Positions 34,750 to 44,762 of a stretch of 64,000 nucleotides of DNA are shown here, piece after piece (the first letter of the stretch is position 1; the number at the start of each line of letters is the position of its first letter). Source of the DNA: Streptomyces sp. CB02414 (GTDB lineage: Bacteria > Actinomycetota > Actinomycetes > Streptomycetales > Streptomycetaceae); the NCBI RefSeq assembly GCF_001905385.1, contig NZ_LIPF01000001.1, forward strand, positions 300,765-364,764, read 5' to 3'. The notes beneath the pieces were generated by a model, which ran no database searches, was not told where the DNA came from, and saw nothing but the letters and a program-made list of their open reading frames with translations. A program made the translations under genes and the position numbers.

Positions 34750-35840
34750 TTGTCCGCTGCCCATCCCGCGTAGAAGAGGCCCAGTCCGACGATCACACAG
34801 ATGCCCTGAATGATCCAGAAACGGACCACGACAAGGACCTCGGACCAGCCTTTGAGTTCGAAGTGGTGCTGGAGTGGCGCCATTCTGAAGACGCGCTTGC
34901 CGGTGAGGCGGAAGGAGCCGACCTGGATGACCACCGACATGGTGATCAGGACGAACAGGCCGCCGAGGATGGCCATCAGCAGCTCGGTGCGCGAGCAGAT
35001 CGCCAGACCCGCGAGCACACCGCCGAGCGCGAGCGAACCGGTGTCGCCCATGAAGATCTTGGCCGGCGAGGTGTTCCACCACAGGAAGCCGAGGCAGGCG
35101 CCCATCAGGGCCGAGGAGACCACCGCGAGGTCGAGAGGGTCTCTCACCTCGTAGCAGGCGCCCGGGTTGGTCAGGGTCAGCGCGTTGGCGCAGGACTCCT
35201 GGAACTGCCAGACGCCGATGAAAGTGTAGGCGCCGAAGACCAGGACGGAGGCGCCGGTGGCCAGGCCGTCGAGGCCGTCGGTCAGGTTCACGCCGTTCGA
35301 CATCGCGAGGATCATGAACAGCGCCCAGATGACGAACAGCACCGGGCCGATCGACCAGCCGAAGTCGGTGATGAACGACAGCTTGGTGGACGCGGGCGTG
35401 TTGCCGCGGTTGTCCGCGAACTGAAGCGAGAGCACGGCGAAGGCGATGCCGACGATGAGCTGGCCGGCCATCTTCGCCTTGGCCCGCAGACCCAGCGAAC
35501 GCCTCTTGACGATCTTGATGTAGTCGTCGAGGAAGCCGACCAGGCCCATGCCCACCATCAGGCCGAGCACCAGCAGACCGGAGAAGGTCGGCGCCGCGTC
35601 CGCCTTCGGGTCCAGGTAGCTGGTGATGACCTTGGCGAGGAAGTAGGCGGCGACCGTCGCCAGGATGAAGGCGATACCACCCATGGTCGGCGTACCGCGC
35701 TTGCTGGCGTGCTCGCGCGGTCCGTCGTCGCGGATGTACTGGCCGTAGCCCTTGCGGGCCAGCAGCTTGATCAGCAGCGGGGTGCCGACCAGCGTCAGGA
35801 ACAGGCCGATGACGCCCGCGAACAGGATCTGCTTCATCAT
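34746..35840 (-). CDS. mraY: MraY, phospho-MurNAc-pentapeptide translocase
   Basis: The 364-residue protein has ten membrane segments. The catalytic motifs are [17 protein letters not shown] near residue 105, [13 protein letters not shown] near 190 and [11 protein letters not shown] near 265. [10 protein letters not shown] near 325 is the histidine motif. It links UDP-MurNAc-pentapeptide to undecaprenyl phosphate to form lipid I. Its ATG (first of two adjacent) overlaps the murF stop (ATGATGA), so translation is coupled. Confidence 0.97.
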   Translation of the reverse strand: MMKQILFAGVIGLFLTLVGTPLLIKLLARKGYGQYIRDDGPREHASKRGTPTMGGIAFILATVAAYFLAKVITSYLDPKADAAPTFSGLLVLGLMVGMGLVGFLDDYIKIVKRRSLGLRAKAKMAGQLIVGIAFAVLSLQFADNRGNTPASTKLSFITDFGWSIGPVLFVIWALFMILAMSNGVNLTDGLDGLATGASVLVFGAYTFIGVWQFQESCANALTLTNPGACYEVRDPLDLAVVSSALMGACLGFLWWNTSPAKIFMGDTGSLALGGVLAGLAICSRTELLMAILGGLFVLITMSVVIQVGSFRLTGKRVFRMAPLQHHFELKGWSEVLVVVRFWIIQGICVIVGLGLFYAGWAADK

Positions 35841-37252
35841 CGGGCGGCAACCTCACCCTCGGCGCCGGTCTCGAGCAGCGCCGCGGCGACGCTCTCCAGA
35901 CCCACCGAACGGGACGCCTTCACGAGCACGACGTCCCCCGGGCGCAGCTCGCTGCGCAACAGGTCGACCGCCGCCTGTGCGTCGGACACGTGCACCGACT
36001 CCTCACCCCACGAACCCTCGTTATATGCGCCCAGTTGCAGCCATCGGGCTTCCCTGCCCCCGACCGCGACGAGCTTGCTGACGTTGAGCCGGACGGCGAG
36101 CCGTCCGACCGCGTCGTGCTCGGCGAGCGCCTCGTCCCCGAGCTCGGCCATCTTGCCGAGCACCGCCCACGTACGACGCCCCTTCCCCATGGCGACGAGC
36201 GCACGCAGCGCGGCCTTCATGGACTCGGGGTTCGCGTTGTAGGCGTCGTTGACGACCGTCACGCCGTCCGGGCGCTCGGTGACCTCCATCCGCCAGCGGG
36301 AGAGGGAGCCCGCCTCGGAGAGCGCGGTGGCGATCTCGTCTGCGGACATGCCCAACTCGTGGGCGACGGCGGCCGCGGCGAGCGCGTTCGACACGTGGTG
36401 CTCACCGTACAGGCGCATGGTCACATCGCTTGCACCGGAGGGTGTGTGAAGCCTGAAGGAGGGCTGTCCGCTGTCCGTGAGTCGCACGTTCTCGGCGCGA
36501 ACGTCCGCTTCGTCGGACTCTCCGAAAAGGATCACCTTCGCCTTCGTTCGGGAGGCCATGGCCCGTACCAATGCGTCGTCCGCGTTGAGGATCGCGGTGC
36601 CGCCCTCCTCGGCCGGCGGCAGCGCCTCGACGAGTTCGCCCTTGGCCTGGGCGATCTGCTCGCGGCCGCCGAACTCCCCGATGTGCGCGGAGCCGACGTT
36701 GAGGACGAGGCCGATCCGCGGTGGGGTCAGTTCGCAGAGGTACCGGATGTGGCCGATGCCGCGGGCGCCCATCTCCAGGACCAGGAACCTGGTCTCCTCG
36801 GTGGCGGTGAGCGCGGTGAGCGGCAGCCCGACCTCGTTGTTCATGGAGCCGGGTGTGAAGACCGTGGGCGCCTTGCGGCGCAGCACCTGGGCGATCAGGT
36901 CCTTGGTGCTGGTCTTGCCGGCGGACCCGGTGAGGGCCACGAGGGTGGCGCCGAGGCGTCGTACGACGTGCCGGGCGAGGGCACCGAGGGCGGCCTGGAC
37001 GTCGTCCACGACGATCGCGGGCACGCCGACGGGGCGGGAGCCGAGCACGGCCACCGCGCCCGCCTCGACGACCGCCGGCGCGTAGTCGTGGCCGTCCACC
37101 CGCTCGCCGACGAAGGCGACGAAGAGGCAGCCGGGCCCCGCTTCCCGCGAGTCCCGGACGACCGGCCCGGTGACCTGCGCGGACGCGTCCGGTATGTCGT
37201 GCATCCGCCCGCCGACGACTTCTGCGATCTCGGCGAGAGAGAGGGTGATCAC
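35837..37252 (-). CDS. murF: MurF, D-Ala-D-Ala adding ligase
   Basis: The 471-residue protein has the MurF N-terminal domain ([15 protein letters not shown]... [27 protein letters not shown]). The P-loop is [18 protein letters not shown] near 108. [12 protein letters not shown] and [11 protein letters not shown] are diagnostic motifs, and [17 protein letters not shown] near 315 is the adenine-binding region. It adds D-Ala-D-Ala to complete the UDP-MurNAc pentapeptide. It lies 49 bp after murE and overlaps mraY. Confidence 0.96.
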   Translation of the reverse strand: MITLSLAEIAEVVGGRMHDIPDASAQVTGPVVRDSREAGPGCLFVAFVGERVDGHDYAPAVVEAGAVAVLGSRPVGVPAIVVDDVQAALGALARHVVRRLGATLVALTGSAGKTSTKDLIAQVLRRKAPTVFTPGSMNNEVGLPLTALTATEETRFLVLEMGARGIGHIRYLCELTPPRIGLVLNVGSAHIGEFGGREQIAQAKGELVEALPPAEEGGTAILNADDALVRAMASRTKAKVILFGESDEADVRAENVRLTDSGQPSFRLHTPSGASDVTMRLYGEHHVSNALAAAAVAHELGMSADEIATALSEAGSLSRWRMEVTERPDGVTVVNDAYNANPESMKAALRALVAMGKGRRTWAVLGKMAELGDEALAEHDAVGRLAVRLNVSKLVAVGGREARWLQLGAYNEGSWGEESVHVSDAQAAVDLLRSELRPGDVVLVKASRSVGLESVAAALLETGAEGEVAAR

Positions 37253-37301
37253 AAGTTCGTCCCCTGGATCAGGATCAGGATCGGCTGGATCATTCGGGAT
37301 C

Positions 37302-38957
37302 TCATCCCTGGGCTTTCTGGATGGCTTCGCGCAGCACCTGGCGGTCGTCGAAGGGACGGACCACTCCGGCGATGTCCTGGCCCTGCTCGTGGCCCTTGCC
37401 CGCGACCAGCACGGTGTCGCCGGGCCGGGCCCGGGCGACGGCGGCGGCGATGGCGGCGGCCCGGTCCTCGAAGACCTGGACCTCGCCGCGCTCGTGAGCG
37501 GGCACGGACGCCGCGCCCTGGAGCATGGTGGCGAGGATCGCGAGGGGGTCCTCGGAGCGGGGGTTGTCGGAGGTCAGTACGGCGGTGTCGGCGAACCGGG
37601 CCACGGCGGCGCCCATCGGCTCCCGCTTGGTGGTGTCCCGGTCGCCGCCGCAGCCGAGCACGGCGTGCAGCTTGCCCTCGGTGACCTTGCGCAGGGCGCG
37701 CAGGACGGACTCGACGGCGTCGGTCTTGTGGGCGTAGTCGACCACCGCGAGGTACGGCTGGCCCTCGTCCACGCGCTCCAGGCGGCCCGGCACGCCGGGG
37801 ACGGCGGCGATGCCGTCGGCGGCGGTCTGCGGGTCGAGGCCGGCAGCGGCGAGGGAGACGATCGCGGCGAGGGTGTTCGCCACGTTGAACGGTCCGGCCA
37901 GCGGCGACTTGGCGGCGATCCGCTCGCCCTTCGGCCCGAGCACGGTGAACGTCGAGTCCAGCGGCCCGACCTCGACCTCGTCGGCGCGCCAGTCGGCGTC
38001 CGGGTGGCCCTCAGCGGAGTAGGTGACGACCGGGACGGTGGCCTCGTTCGCGAGGCGGCGCCCGTACTCGTCGTCCACGTTGACCACGCCGAGCTTGCTG
38101 CGCCGCGGCGTGAAGAGCTGCGCCTTGGCCTGGAAGTAGTCCTCCATGCCGGAGTGGAACTCCATGTGCTCCGGGCTGAGGTTGGTGAAGACCGCGATGT
38201 CGAAGACGCAGGCGTCGACGCGGCCGAGCACCAGGGCGTGGCTGGAGACCTCCATGGCGACCGCGTCGGTGCCGCGCTCGCGCATCACCGCGAACAGCGC
38301 CTGGAGGTCGGTGGCCTCGGGCGTGGTGCGCTCGGACTTGATGCGCTCGTCGCCGATGCGCATCTCGACCGTGCCGATCAGGCCGGTGGACTTCGCCGTG
38401 CGCAGGCCGCCCTCGACGAGGTAGGCGGTGGTGGTCTTGCCGGAGGTGCCGGTGATGCCGATCTGGAGGAGGTCCCGGCCCGGGTGGCCGTAGATCGTGG
38501 CCGCCAGCTCGCCCATCCGCGCGCGCGGGCTGTCGACGACCAGCGCCGGCAGACCGGCGGCGGCGACGCGCTCGGCGCCGGACGGGTCGGTGAGCACGGC
38601 GACGGCGCCGAGGCCGGCGGCCTGGGTGGCGAAGTCGGCGCCGTGGAGGCGCGCTCCGGGCAGGGCGGCGTACAGGTCACCGGGGCGGACGGCGCGCGAG
38701 TCGTGGGTGATGCCCGTGACCCCGGCGGTGCTGTCCGGTGCGGTGACACCCAGCTGGTCGGCGAGTTCCGCGAGGGGTGTGGCGGAGATCCGCACCGGCC
38801 TGGGCGGTCCCGGGTAGGTCACGGGGTGGCCCTTCTGGGTGGTTTGGGACTGATCAGCGTGTGGCACGGCGGTGAGCGTACCGGGCGTACCCGCTTGCGG
38901 GCGAAGTGAGGTGGGGGCGCTGCTCTGGTTCCCGGGATCGGGGGTGATCGTTGTCAC
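37302..38957 (-). CDS. murE: MurE, UDP-MurNAc-tripeptide synthetase (diaminopimelate-adding)
   Basis: The GTG at 38957 gives 551 residues with a 45-residue Ser/Thr/Pro/Gln-rich head (MTTITPDPGNQSSAPTS). A second GTG at 38822 with GAAGGG at about 7 bp gives 506 residues beginning MTYPGPPRP. The longer form is listed because the head keeps mostly G/C-ending codons and leaves only 59 bp after ftsI. P-loop ITGTSGKTTTAYLVEGGL and the DNPR motif (LTSDNPRSEDPLAI), which selects diaminopimelate, are clear. Streptomyces uses LL-diaminopimelate. Confidence 0.95.
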   Translation of the reverse strand: MTTITPDPGNQSSAPTSLRPQAGTPGTLTAVPHADQSQTTQKGHPVTYPGPPRPVRISATPLAELADQLGVTAPDSTAGVTGITHDSRAVRPGDLYAALPGARLHGADFATQAAGLGAVAVLTDPSGAERVAAAGLPALVVDSPRARMGELAATIYGHPGRDLLQIGITGTSGKTTTAYLVEGGLRTAKSTGLIGTVEMRIGDERIKSERTTPEATDLQALFAVMRERGTDAVAMEVSSHALVLGRVDACVFDIAVFTNLSPEHMEFHSGMEDYFQAKAQLFTPRRSKLGVVNVDDEYGRRLANEATVPVVTYSAEGHPDADWRADEVEVGPLDSTFTVLGPKGERIAAKSPLAGPFNVANTLAAIVSLAAAGLDPQTAADGIAAVPGVPGRLERVDEGQPYLAVVDYAHKTDAVESVLRALRKVTEGKLHAVLGCGGDRDTTKREPMGAAVARFADTAVLTSDNPRSEDPLAILATMLQGAASVPAHERGEVQVFEDRAAAIAAAVARARPGDTVLVAGKGHEQGQDIAGVVRPFDDRQVLREAIQKAQG

Positions 38958-39016
38958 GGGTGGTTCCTGGTGGCTCGGTACTGCGTCGGCGCCGGCTCGG
39001 TGGGGGCCCGGCGGGG

Positions 39017-40984
39017 TCAGGGTTTGAAGGTGACCGGGAGGTTCGCCGGGGCGGCCCCGGTCGGCGGGACCTGGAGGGTCTTCAGGGCGAACTCCATGAC
39101 CTGCTTGTAGATGGGGCCGCAGATCTGACCGCCGAAGTAGCTGCCCTCCGTGGCGTTCTGGATGGCGCAGTAGACGGTGACCCGCGGCTTGTCGGCGGGG
39201 GCGAACCCGGCGAACGACGACGTGTAGCCGTGGTACTTGCCGGTGGCCGGATCCACTCGGTTGGCCGTTCCGGTCTTGCCCGCGACGCGGTAGCCGGGGA
39301 TCTGCGCCTTGTTGCCGGTGCCTTCCTCGTCGTCGACCACGGACTCCAGCATCCGCGCGAGGGTCTTCGCGGTCTTCTCGCTGATCACGCGGGTCTTCTC
39401 TGGCTCGGGGGCCGGGGTGAAGCGGCCGTCCTCCCCCTTGGTGCCGCGCACGAGCGTGGGGTCGACGCGGACGCCGCCGTTGGCGACGGTCGAGTAGATG
39501 GAGGCCGCCTGGAGCGCGTTGATGGAGACGCCCTGGCCGAAAGGAATCGTGTACTGCTGCGAGGTCGACCACTGGTCCGGCGGCGCGAGGATGCCCTTGG
39601 TCTCACCGGGGAAGCCGAGCCCGCTGTAGCTGCCGAGGCCGAACTTGCGCATGTAGGAGTAGAGGACCTTGTTCGCCTCGGCCTGCGTCTTGCCGAGCTC
39701 GCCGGTGGCCATGATGGTGCCGATGTTGCTGGACTTGGCGAGCACACCGTTGAGCGTGAGGTACCAGGTCGGGTGGTCGACGTCGTCTTTGAAGAGCCGG
39801 TCGCCGCGCTTGAGCCGGTTGGGCACGGTGATGTGGGTCATCGGCGTGGCCGCGTTCTCCTCCAGCACCGCCGCCATCGACAGCACCTTGGCGGTGGAGC
39901 CCGGTTCGAAGGCGTCCTGGAGGGCGGCGTTGCCCAGCGCGTCCGGGTCGGCGTGGGCGAGGTCGCCCGGGTCGAAGCCGGGCGAGTTGGCCATGGCGAG
40001 GATCTCGCCGGTGGCGGTGTCCTGGACGATGACGTAGCCGCCGTCCGCCTTGGACTTCTCCACCTGCTCGCTGATGGCGTGCTGCGCGGCCCACTGGATG
40101 TCGCGGTCGATGGTGAGCTCGACGTCCTTGCCGGGCACGGCGGGCGTCTCGGTGGAACCGGCGGTGGGCACCTGGCGGCCACCGGACTGGGCGTAGCGGA
40201 TCTTGCCGTCCTCGCCGGCCAGCGTCTTGTTCAGCTTCCGCTCCAGGCCGCCGCCGCCCTTGCCGTCGGCGCCGACCCAGCCGAGGATGCCGGCGGCGAG
40301 GTCGCCGCCCGGGTACACGCGCTTGCTGCTGGGATCGGCGAAGACGCCCGCGAGGACGTTGACCACGGACTTGTCCGTCTCCGCCTTCTTGGCGAGCGCG
40401 GTCTTCAGGTCCTTGATCTGGTTCCAGACCTGCGGGGTCTCCCGCCGGGCGAGACGGACGTAGCGCAGCTCCTTGTTCTCCGGGCGGAGCTGTTCGGCCA
40501 GGTCCTTCTGCTCCTCGCCGAGGATCGGCGCGAGGAGCGCCGCGGCCTGCTCGGGACCGTCGCCTACCTTCAGCTGCTCGCGGGTGAACATCGTGGGGTC
40601 GGCGGTGATGTCGTAGGCGTCCACGGTGGTCGCGAGGGCCACGCCGTTGCGGTCGGTGATGCCGCCGCGCTCGGCGGGCAGGGTGTGGACGACGTAGCGG
40701 TTCTGCTCGGCCTTGGCGGTGTACGTGCCGGCGTCGACGGCCTGCACCTGGAGCAGCCGTACGACGAAGGCCGTCATCACCAGGGTCAGCGCGAGGCCGA
40801 TCATGCGCAGACGCGGGCGGGGGCTGCCCAGCCGGATGGTGCTGGGCGCGGCCGGCCGGGGCGGTCCGGGCCTGCGGGCGGGCCGGGCGCCGGGGCCGGG
40901 CTGCCGTCGCGCGCCGGGGCGGACGGGCCTGGCGGGTCCGGGCACGCGGCGGCGCGGCGGTTCCCTGTCGGACACTTCCGTCAC
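39017..40984 (-). CDS. ftsI: FtsI/PBP3, septal transpeptidase
   Basis: The 655-residue class B penicillin-binding protein has a long basic, Pro-rich cytoplasmic head (about 60 residues) and one membrane segment (about 62-80). A dimerisation domain follows. In the transpeptidase domain the nucleophile is in FEPGSTAKVLSMAAV near 350, SxN is in LAKSSNIGTIMA near 410 and KTG is in VAGKTGTANRVDP near 560. It crosslinks septal peptidoglycan in partnership with FtsW. The GTG start overlaps the ftsL stop (GTGA at 40981-40984). Confidence 0.97.
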   Translation of the reverse strand: MTEVSDREPPRRRVPGPARPVRPGARRQPGPGARPARRPGPPRPAAPSTIRLGSPRPRLRMIGLALTLVMTAFVVRLLQVQAVDAGTYTAKAEQNRYVVHTLPAERGGITDRNGVALATTVDAYDITADPTMFTREQLKVGDGPEQAAALLAPILGEEQKDLAEQLRPENKELRYVRLARRETPQVWNQIKDLKTALAKKAETDKSVVNVLAGVFADPSSKRVYPGGDLAAGILGWVGADGKGGGGLERKLNKTLAGEDGKIRYAQSGGRQVPTAGSTETPAVPGKDVELTIDRDIQWAAQHAISEQVEKSKADGGYVIVQDTATGEILAMANSPGFDPGDLAHADPDALGNAALQDAFEPGSTAKVLSMAAVLEENAATPMTHITVPNRLKRGDRLFKDDVDHPTWYLTLNGVLAKSSNIGTIMATGELGKTQAEANKVLYSYMRKFGLGSYSGLGFPGETKGILAPPDQWSTSQQYTIPFGQGVSINALQAASIYSTVANGGVRVDPTLVRGTKGEDGRFTPAPEPEKTRVISEKTAKTLARMLESVVDDEEGTGNKAQIPGYRVAGKTGTANRVDPATGKYHGYTSSFAGFAPADKPRVTVYCAIQNATEGSYFGGQICGPIYKQVMEFALKTLQVPPTGAAPANLPVTFKP

Positions 40985-41514
40985 CTGCCGGGGGTCGGGG
41001 TCGGGGTGGGCGTCGCCGCGGCGGTGGGGGTGGCCGCTGGGGTGGGGGTGGTGGGGGCCGGGCCGGACGGCTCGCTGCCGGGAGAGGCGGTGGTGGGCGG
41101 CGCGGTCAGCGCCTCGGGGGCGATGACCAGCGGGGTGGCCGGGGTGGGCGCGGGGCTGGGCGAGCCCTTGACGGTGCCGTCGGGGGCGAGGAAGGCGGGG
41201 TCGCCGCCGGGCACCATGCCCAGCTCGCGGGCGCGGCGCTGCAGGGCGCGGGGGGCGGAGTAGGCGTCGATGTCCCGCTGGAGCGCCTGTTCCTCGTCGG
41301 TGAGCTCCTTGGTCTGCTGCTTCAGGTCGTCCAGCTGGAACGAGCCCTCGCTCAGCGCGGAGTTGAGGACGAGGAGCCCGATGAGCCCGCCGCCGAGGAG
41401 GACGACCACCAGGAGGACGAAGGGAGCCCGGGCGGCCCGGCCGCGTCTGGTCCCGGGCGGGAAGAGCTTGGCCAGCCGGGCCGCCCTCCCCTTCAGTTCG
41501 GGTTTACGGCTCAT
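40981..41514 (-). CDS. ftsL: FtsL-like septum protein with Pro/Thr-rich tail
   Basis: The ATG at 41514 follows GGAGG closely and gives 177 residues. A basic cytoplasmic head is followed by one membrane segment (about 31-52) and a short leucine-zipper-like coil (LDDLKQQTKELTDEEQALQRDIDAYS). The last 65 residues are almost only Pro, Thr, Ala, Ser and Gly, probably a wall-spanning extracytoplasmic linker. Position between rsmH and ftsI, and topology, identify it as FtsL/septum formation initiator. It stabilises the FtsQ-FtsL-FtsB and FtsWI assembly. Confidence 0.88.
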   Translation of the reverse strand: MSRKPELKGRAARLAKLFPPGTRRGRAARAPFVLLVVVLLGGGLIGLLVLNSALSEGSFQLDDLKQQTKELTDEEQALQRDIDAYSAPRALQRRARELGMVPGGDPAFLAPDGTVKGSPSPAPTPATPLVIAPEALTAPPTTASPGSEPSGPAPTTPTPAATPTAAATPTPTPTPGR

Positions 41515-41539
41515 CGGCCCTCCCCCTGCCTCACTCGTT

Positions 41540-42496
41540 TCACCCGATGGACTCCCTGATGCGCTCGGCTCCGCGCAGCCGCGCGGGTGCCGCTCGCCGG
41601 TTCTCGGCGATCTCCTCCTCGGTGGGAAGTTCGGCACCGCGCGTGAGCAGCTTGAGCCGGGGCGCGTAGCGTTCGGGGACGACCGGGAGTCCGGGCGGCG
41701 CGGTGTTGGCGGCGCCGGCCGCGAACACCTGCTTGACCAGGCGGTCCTCCAGGGAGTGGTACGACAGCACGGCGATCCGTCCACCCACGCCGAGCGCCTC
41801 CACGGCGGCCGGGATCGCCCGCTCCAGGACGGACAGCTCGCCGTTGACCTCGATCCGCAGGGCCTGGAAGGTGCGCTTGGCCGGGTTGCCGCCGGTGCGC
41901 TTGGCGGCCTGCGGCAGCGCCGCGCGGATCAGCTCCACGAGCCGGGCGCTGTTGCTGAACGGCTCCTTCTCGCGTTCCCGGACGATCGCGGACACGATCC
42001 GCTTGGCCTGCTTCTCCTCGCCGTACGCCCGCAGGATGCGGACCAGTTCGCCCGGCGGGTAGGTGTTGAGGACCTCGGCGGCGCTCATGCCGGTCGTCTG
42101 GTCCATGCGCATGTCGAGCGGGGCGTCCTGGGCGTAGGCGAAGCCGCGGTCGGCCTCGTCGAGCTGCATGGAGGAGACGCCGAGGTCGAAGAGGACGCCC
42201 TGGACGCGGGGGACGCCGAGCCGGTCGAGTACGTCGGGCAGCTCGTCGTAGACGGCGTGCACCAGGGTGGCGCGCTCACCGTACGGGGCGAGCCGCTCGC
42301 CGGACAGGCGCAGGGCCTCCTTGTCCCGGTCGAGGGCGACCAGCCGGGCCTCGGGGAAGCGGGCGAGGAGCGCCTCGCTGTGCCCGCCGAGTCCGAGCGT
42401 GCAGTCGACGACCACGGCGCCCGGCTCCTTCAGGGCGGGCGCCAGCAGGTCCAGGCACCGCTGGAGCATCACCGGGACGTGTCGACTCTGGCTCAA
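41540..42496 (-). CDS. rsmH: RsmH, 16S rRNA m4C1402 methyltransferase
   Basis: The 318-residue protein begins at a TTG codon with GAGAGG about 9 bp upstream ([20 protein letters not shown]). The SAM-binding motif [15 protein letters not shown] is near residue 33. [29 protein letters not shown] and [13 protein letters not shown] are diagnostic of MraW/RsmH. It methylates N4 of C1402 in 16S rRNA and is normally the second gene of the dcw cluster after mraZ. Here it is the first gene, with no mraZ upstream. Confidence 0.96.
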   Translation of the reverse strand: MSQSRHVPVMLQRCLDLLAPALKEPGAVVVDCTLGLGGHSEALLARFPEARLVALDRDKEALRLSGERLAPYGERATLVHAVYDELPDVLDRLGVPRVQGVLFDLGVSSMQLDEADRGFAYAQDAPLDMRMDQTTGMSAAEVLNTYPPGELVRILRAYGEEKQAKRIVSAIVREREKEPFSNSARLVELIRAALPQAAKRTGGNPAKRTFQALRIEVNGELSVLERAIPAAVEALGVGGRIAVLSYHSLEDRLVKQVFAAGAANTAPPGLPVVPERYAPRLKLLTRGAELPTEEEIAENRRAAPARLRGAERIRESIG

Positions 42497-42721
42497 GTGG
42501 GACGGCCTCTCAGGTCCGGCACGGCGTCACGCACCGCCGGGTCCCCTCCCGCTCGCTCGTGAAGGGGAGTCCTGCCGGCGCCGGAAGCGTCGGCCGGCCG
42601 GGAGCGGGAGGAGGCCGAGCCGTACGTACGCGCCGCGCACGTGGGGAGAACTGGCGGGACTTCGCCCAGGTCTCCGGGGTTTTCAGTCCAGCAGGGAGAG
42701 CCTCGCCTCCCGCTTCGCGTC

Positions 42722-42749
42722 ACTTTAGTCCACCCTGTCGCCCGGTCAA
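42722..42749 (-). promoter_or_regulatory. Putative main promoter of the dcw cluster
   Basis: On the minus strand TTGACC (42744-42749) and TAAAGT (42722-42727) are 16 bp apart, about 225 bp upstream of rsmH. This is one of the best hexamer pairs in the window. It lies in the 428-bp divergent gap 42497-42924, which holds no gene I can support and no mraZ; the rest of the gap would be an unusually long rsmH leader. Confidence 0.5.
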
Positions 42750-42924
42750 TCAACCGGCCTGCGCGTCGCGGAGGCCGGCGCCCACGAATCGTCGCGGGAG
42801 GGTACTTCACCCGTGTGGAGGCGGCCGTGCGGGTCTGTGGAGTGGCTCACAACAAGCCGCGATGGCGTTCTTTGTCCGCCTTCCCGAGGGGTCCGGCGCG
42901 ACGGTGACCAGTAACGTCATGGTT

Positions 42925-43473
42925 ATGACGACTTCTGCATCGGCTCCCACAGACTCCGGGTCCACCGCCGCCGGCGACGGTTCCGTCACCGACCGGCTCG
43001 TCGAGGCGAACGGGCGCTACGCCGACGCGTTCTCCGACCCCGGGATGGACGCCCGCCCCGTCCAGCGCGTCGCCGTAGTGGCCTGCATGGACGCCCGTCT
43101 CGACCTGCACCGCGCCCTCGGTCTGAACCTGGGTGACTGCCACACCATCCGCAACGCGGGCGGTGTCGTCACCGACGACGTGATCCGCTCGCTCACCATC
43201 AGCCAGCGGGCGCTCGGCACGCGCAGCGTGGTCCTCATCCACCACACCAACTGCGGCATGGAGTCCCTCACCGAGGACTTCCGGCACGACCTGGAGCTGG
43301 AGGTCGGCCAGCGTCCCGCGTGGGCGGTCGAGTCCTTCCGGGACGTCGACCAGGACGTCCGGCAGTCGATCGAGCGGGTGCGCACCTCGCCGTTCCTGCT
43401 GCACATCGAGGACGTGCGCGGCTTCGTCTTCGACGTGAAGACGGGCCGGCTGCGCGAGGTCACCCCCGCCTGA
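42925..43473 (+). CDS. Beta-class carbonic anhydrase
   Basis: The ATG at 42925 gives 182 residues; another ATG 6 bp earlier is possible. The zinc ligands are in VVACMDARLDLHRALGL (Cys and Asp/Arg dyad, near 51) and VLIHHTNCGM (His and Cys, near 105). GDCHTIRNAGGVVTDDVIRSL is typical of the short actinobacterial beta-carbonic anhydrases. It interconverts CO2 and bicarbonate. No ribosome site precedes it, but TAACGT (42912-42917) lies 7 bp before the ATG, which would fit a leaderless transcript. It replaces mraZ in position next to rsmH. Confidence 0.88.
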   Translation: MTTSASAPTDSGSTAAGDGSVTDRLVEANGRYADAFSDPGMDARPVQRVAVVACMDARLDLHRALGLNLGDCHTIRNAGGVVTDDVIRSLTISQRALGTRSVVLIHHTNCGMESLTEDFRHDLELEVGQRPAWAVESFRDVDQDVRQSIERVRTSPFLLHIEDVRGFVFDVKTGRLREVTPA

Positions 43474-43595
43474 CCCCGGGCACCGTTGCCGCGCGCAAGC
43501 TCCGCAAAGGCCGTAAGGCGCGACATATCGCGGCCAGTTGTCCACAGGCGAGTGACACGAATCGGTAACGGCGGCAAGAATGCGGGAAGTGGTGT

Positions 43596-43617
43596 CGTGC
43601 GGAACCTTTTCCGCACG
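43596..43617 (+). terminator. Hairpin between the carbonic anhydrase and moxR genes
   Basis: CGTGCGGAA (43596-43604) and TTCCGCACG (43609-43617) form a perfect 9-bp stem with loop CCTT. It lies 122 bp after the carbonic anhydrase stop and 105 bp before moxR. It may end the first transcript or lie in the moxR leader. Confidence 0.45.
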
Positions 43618-43721
43618 GCGTCCGTGATGAGGGGTGGGCCGGTCCGCGGATACGGGCCGGCCCGGCAAGCTGGGGTACCCCCGCTTCCCAGGGAGCGCGG
43701 GGAAAGGCCGAGGAGGGCCGG

Positions 43722-44762
43722 GTGACGACCTATGACGATCGAGCGAGCCTCACTGACATGACCGCGGTGGTCGAGCGCGTACGCGGTTCGGTGGAGGACG
43801 TGATCGAGGGCAAGCCCGAGGTCGTACGGCTCTCGCTGACCGTGCTGCTCGCCGAGGGACACCTGCTGATCGAGGACGTCCCGGGAGTCGGCAAGACCAT
43901 GCTGGCCAAGGCGCTGGCGCGGTCCATCGACTGCTCCGTGCGCCGGATCCAGTTCACGCCGGACCTGTTGCCCTCGGACATCACCGGGGTGTCCATCTGG
44001 GACCAGCAGCGCCGGGACTTCGAGTTCAAGCCGGGCGCGATCTTCGCCCAGGTGGTGATCGGCGACGAGATCAACCGCGCCTCGCCGAAGACGCAGTCGG
44101 CGCTGCTGGAGTCGATGGAGGAGCGCCAGGTCACCATCGACGGGCAGACCTACGAGCTGCCCAGCCCCTTCATGGTGGTGGCGACGCAGAACCCGGTCGA
44201 GATGGAGGGCACGTACCCGCTGCCGGAGGCCCAGCGCGACCGCTTCATGGCGCGGGTCTCCATCGGTTACCCCAGCGCGGACGCCGAGCTGCGGATGCTC
44301 GACGTGCACGGCGGTGTGAACCCGCTGGACGACCTGCAGCCGGTGGCGCACGCGGACGAGATCCTCAAGCTGATCGAGGCGGTCCGGCGCGTCCACGTCG
44401 CGGAGCCGGTCCGGCGGTACGCCGTCGACCTGGTCGCCGCCACCCGCACCCACCCGGACCTCAGACTCGGCGCCTCGCCGCGCGCCACGCTGCATCTGCT
44501 GCGCGCGGCGAAGGCGTCCGCCGCGCTGAGCGGCCGGGAGTACGCGCTGCCGGACGATGTGCAGGCCCTCGCGGTGGCCGTCCTGGCCCACCGCCTGCTG
44601 CCCACCGCCCAGGCACAGCTGGGCCGCCGCACCTCCGAGCAGGTCGTGCAGGAGATCCTGCAGCGCACCCCGGTGCCCGCGGCGCCCCAGCAGCAGACGG
44701 GTGGCTACGGCATGGGCCACGGCATGCCGGCGTACGGTCAGCAGCCGCCGCGGAGGCTGTGA
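43722..44762 (+). CDS. MoxR-family AAA+ ATPase
   Basis: The GTG start follows AGGAGG-like sequence at 5 bp and gives 346 residues. The AAA+ core has Walker A DVPGVGKTMLAKAL near residue 50, Walker B VIGDEINRASPKTQSALLESMEE near 110 and sensor FMVVATQNPVEMEGTYPLPEAQRDRF near 150. The C-terminal tail is Gly/Gln/Pro-rich. MoxR proteins act as chaperones, usually with a von Willebrand-like partner. The DUF58 protein encoded next, overlapping by GTGA, fits that role. Confidence 0.94.
   Translation: MTTYDDRASLTDMTAVVERVRGSVEDVIEGKPEVVRLSLTVLLAEGHLLIEDVPGVGKTMLAKALARSIDCSVRRIQFTPDLLPSDITGVSIWDQQRRDFEFKPGAIFAQVVIGDEINRASPKTQSALLESMEERQVTIDGQTYELPSPFMVVATQNPVEMEGTYPLPEAQRDRFMARVSIGYPSADAELRMLDVHGGVNPLDDLQPVAHADEILKLIEAVRRVHVAEPVRRYAVDLVAATRTHPDLRLGASPRATLHLLRAAKASAALSGREYALPDDVQALAVAVLAHRLLPTAQAQLGRRTSEQVVQEILQRTPVPAAPQQQTGGYGMGHGMPAYGQQPPRRL

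Noticed and set aside
42493..42810. Possible mraZ upstream of rsmH
   Set aside because: The minus-strand frames here show no MraZ signature (no paired DxxxR motifs) and no ribosome site; the stretch looks non-coding.
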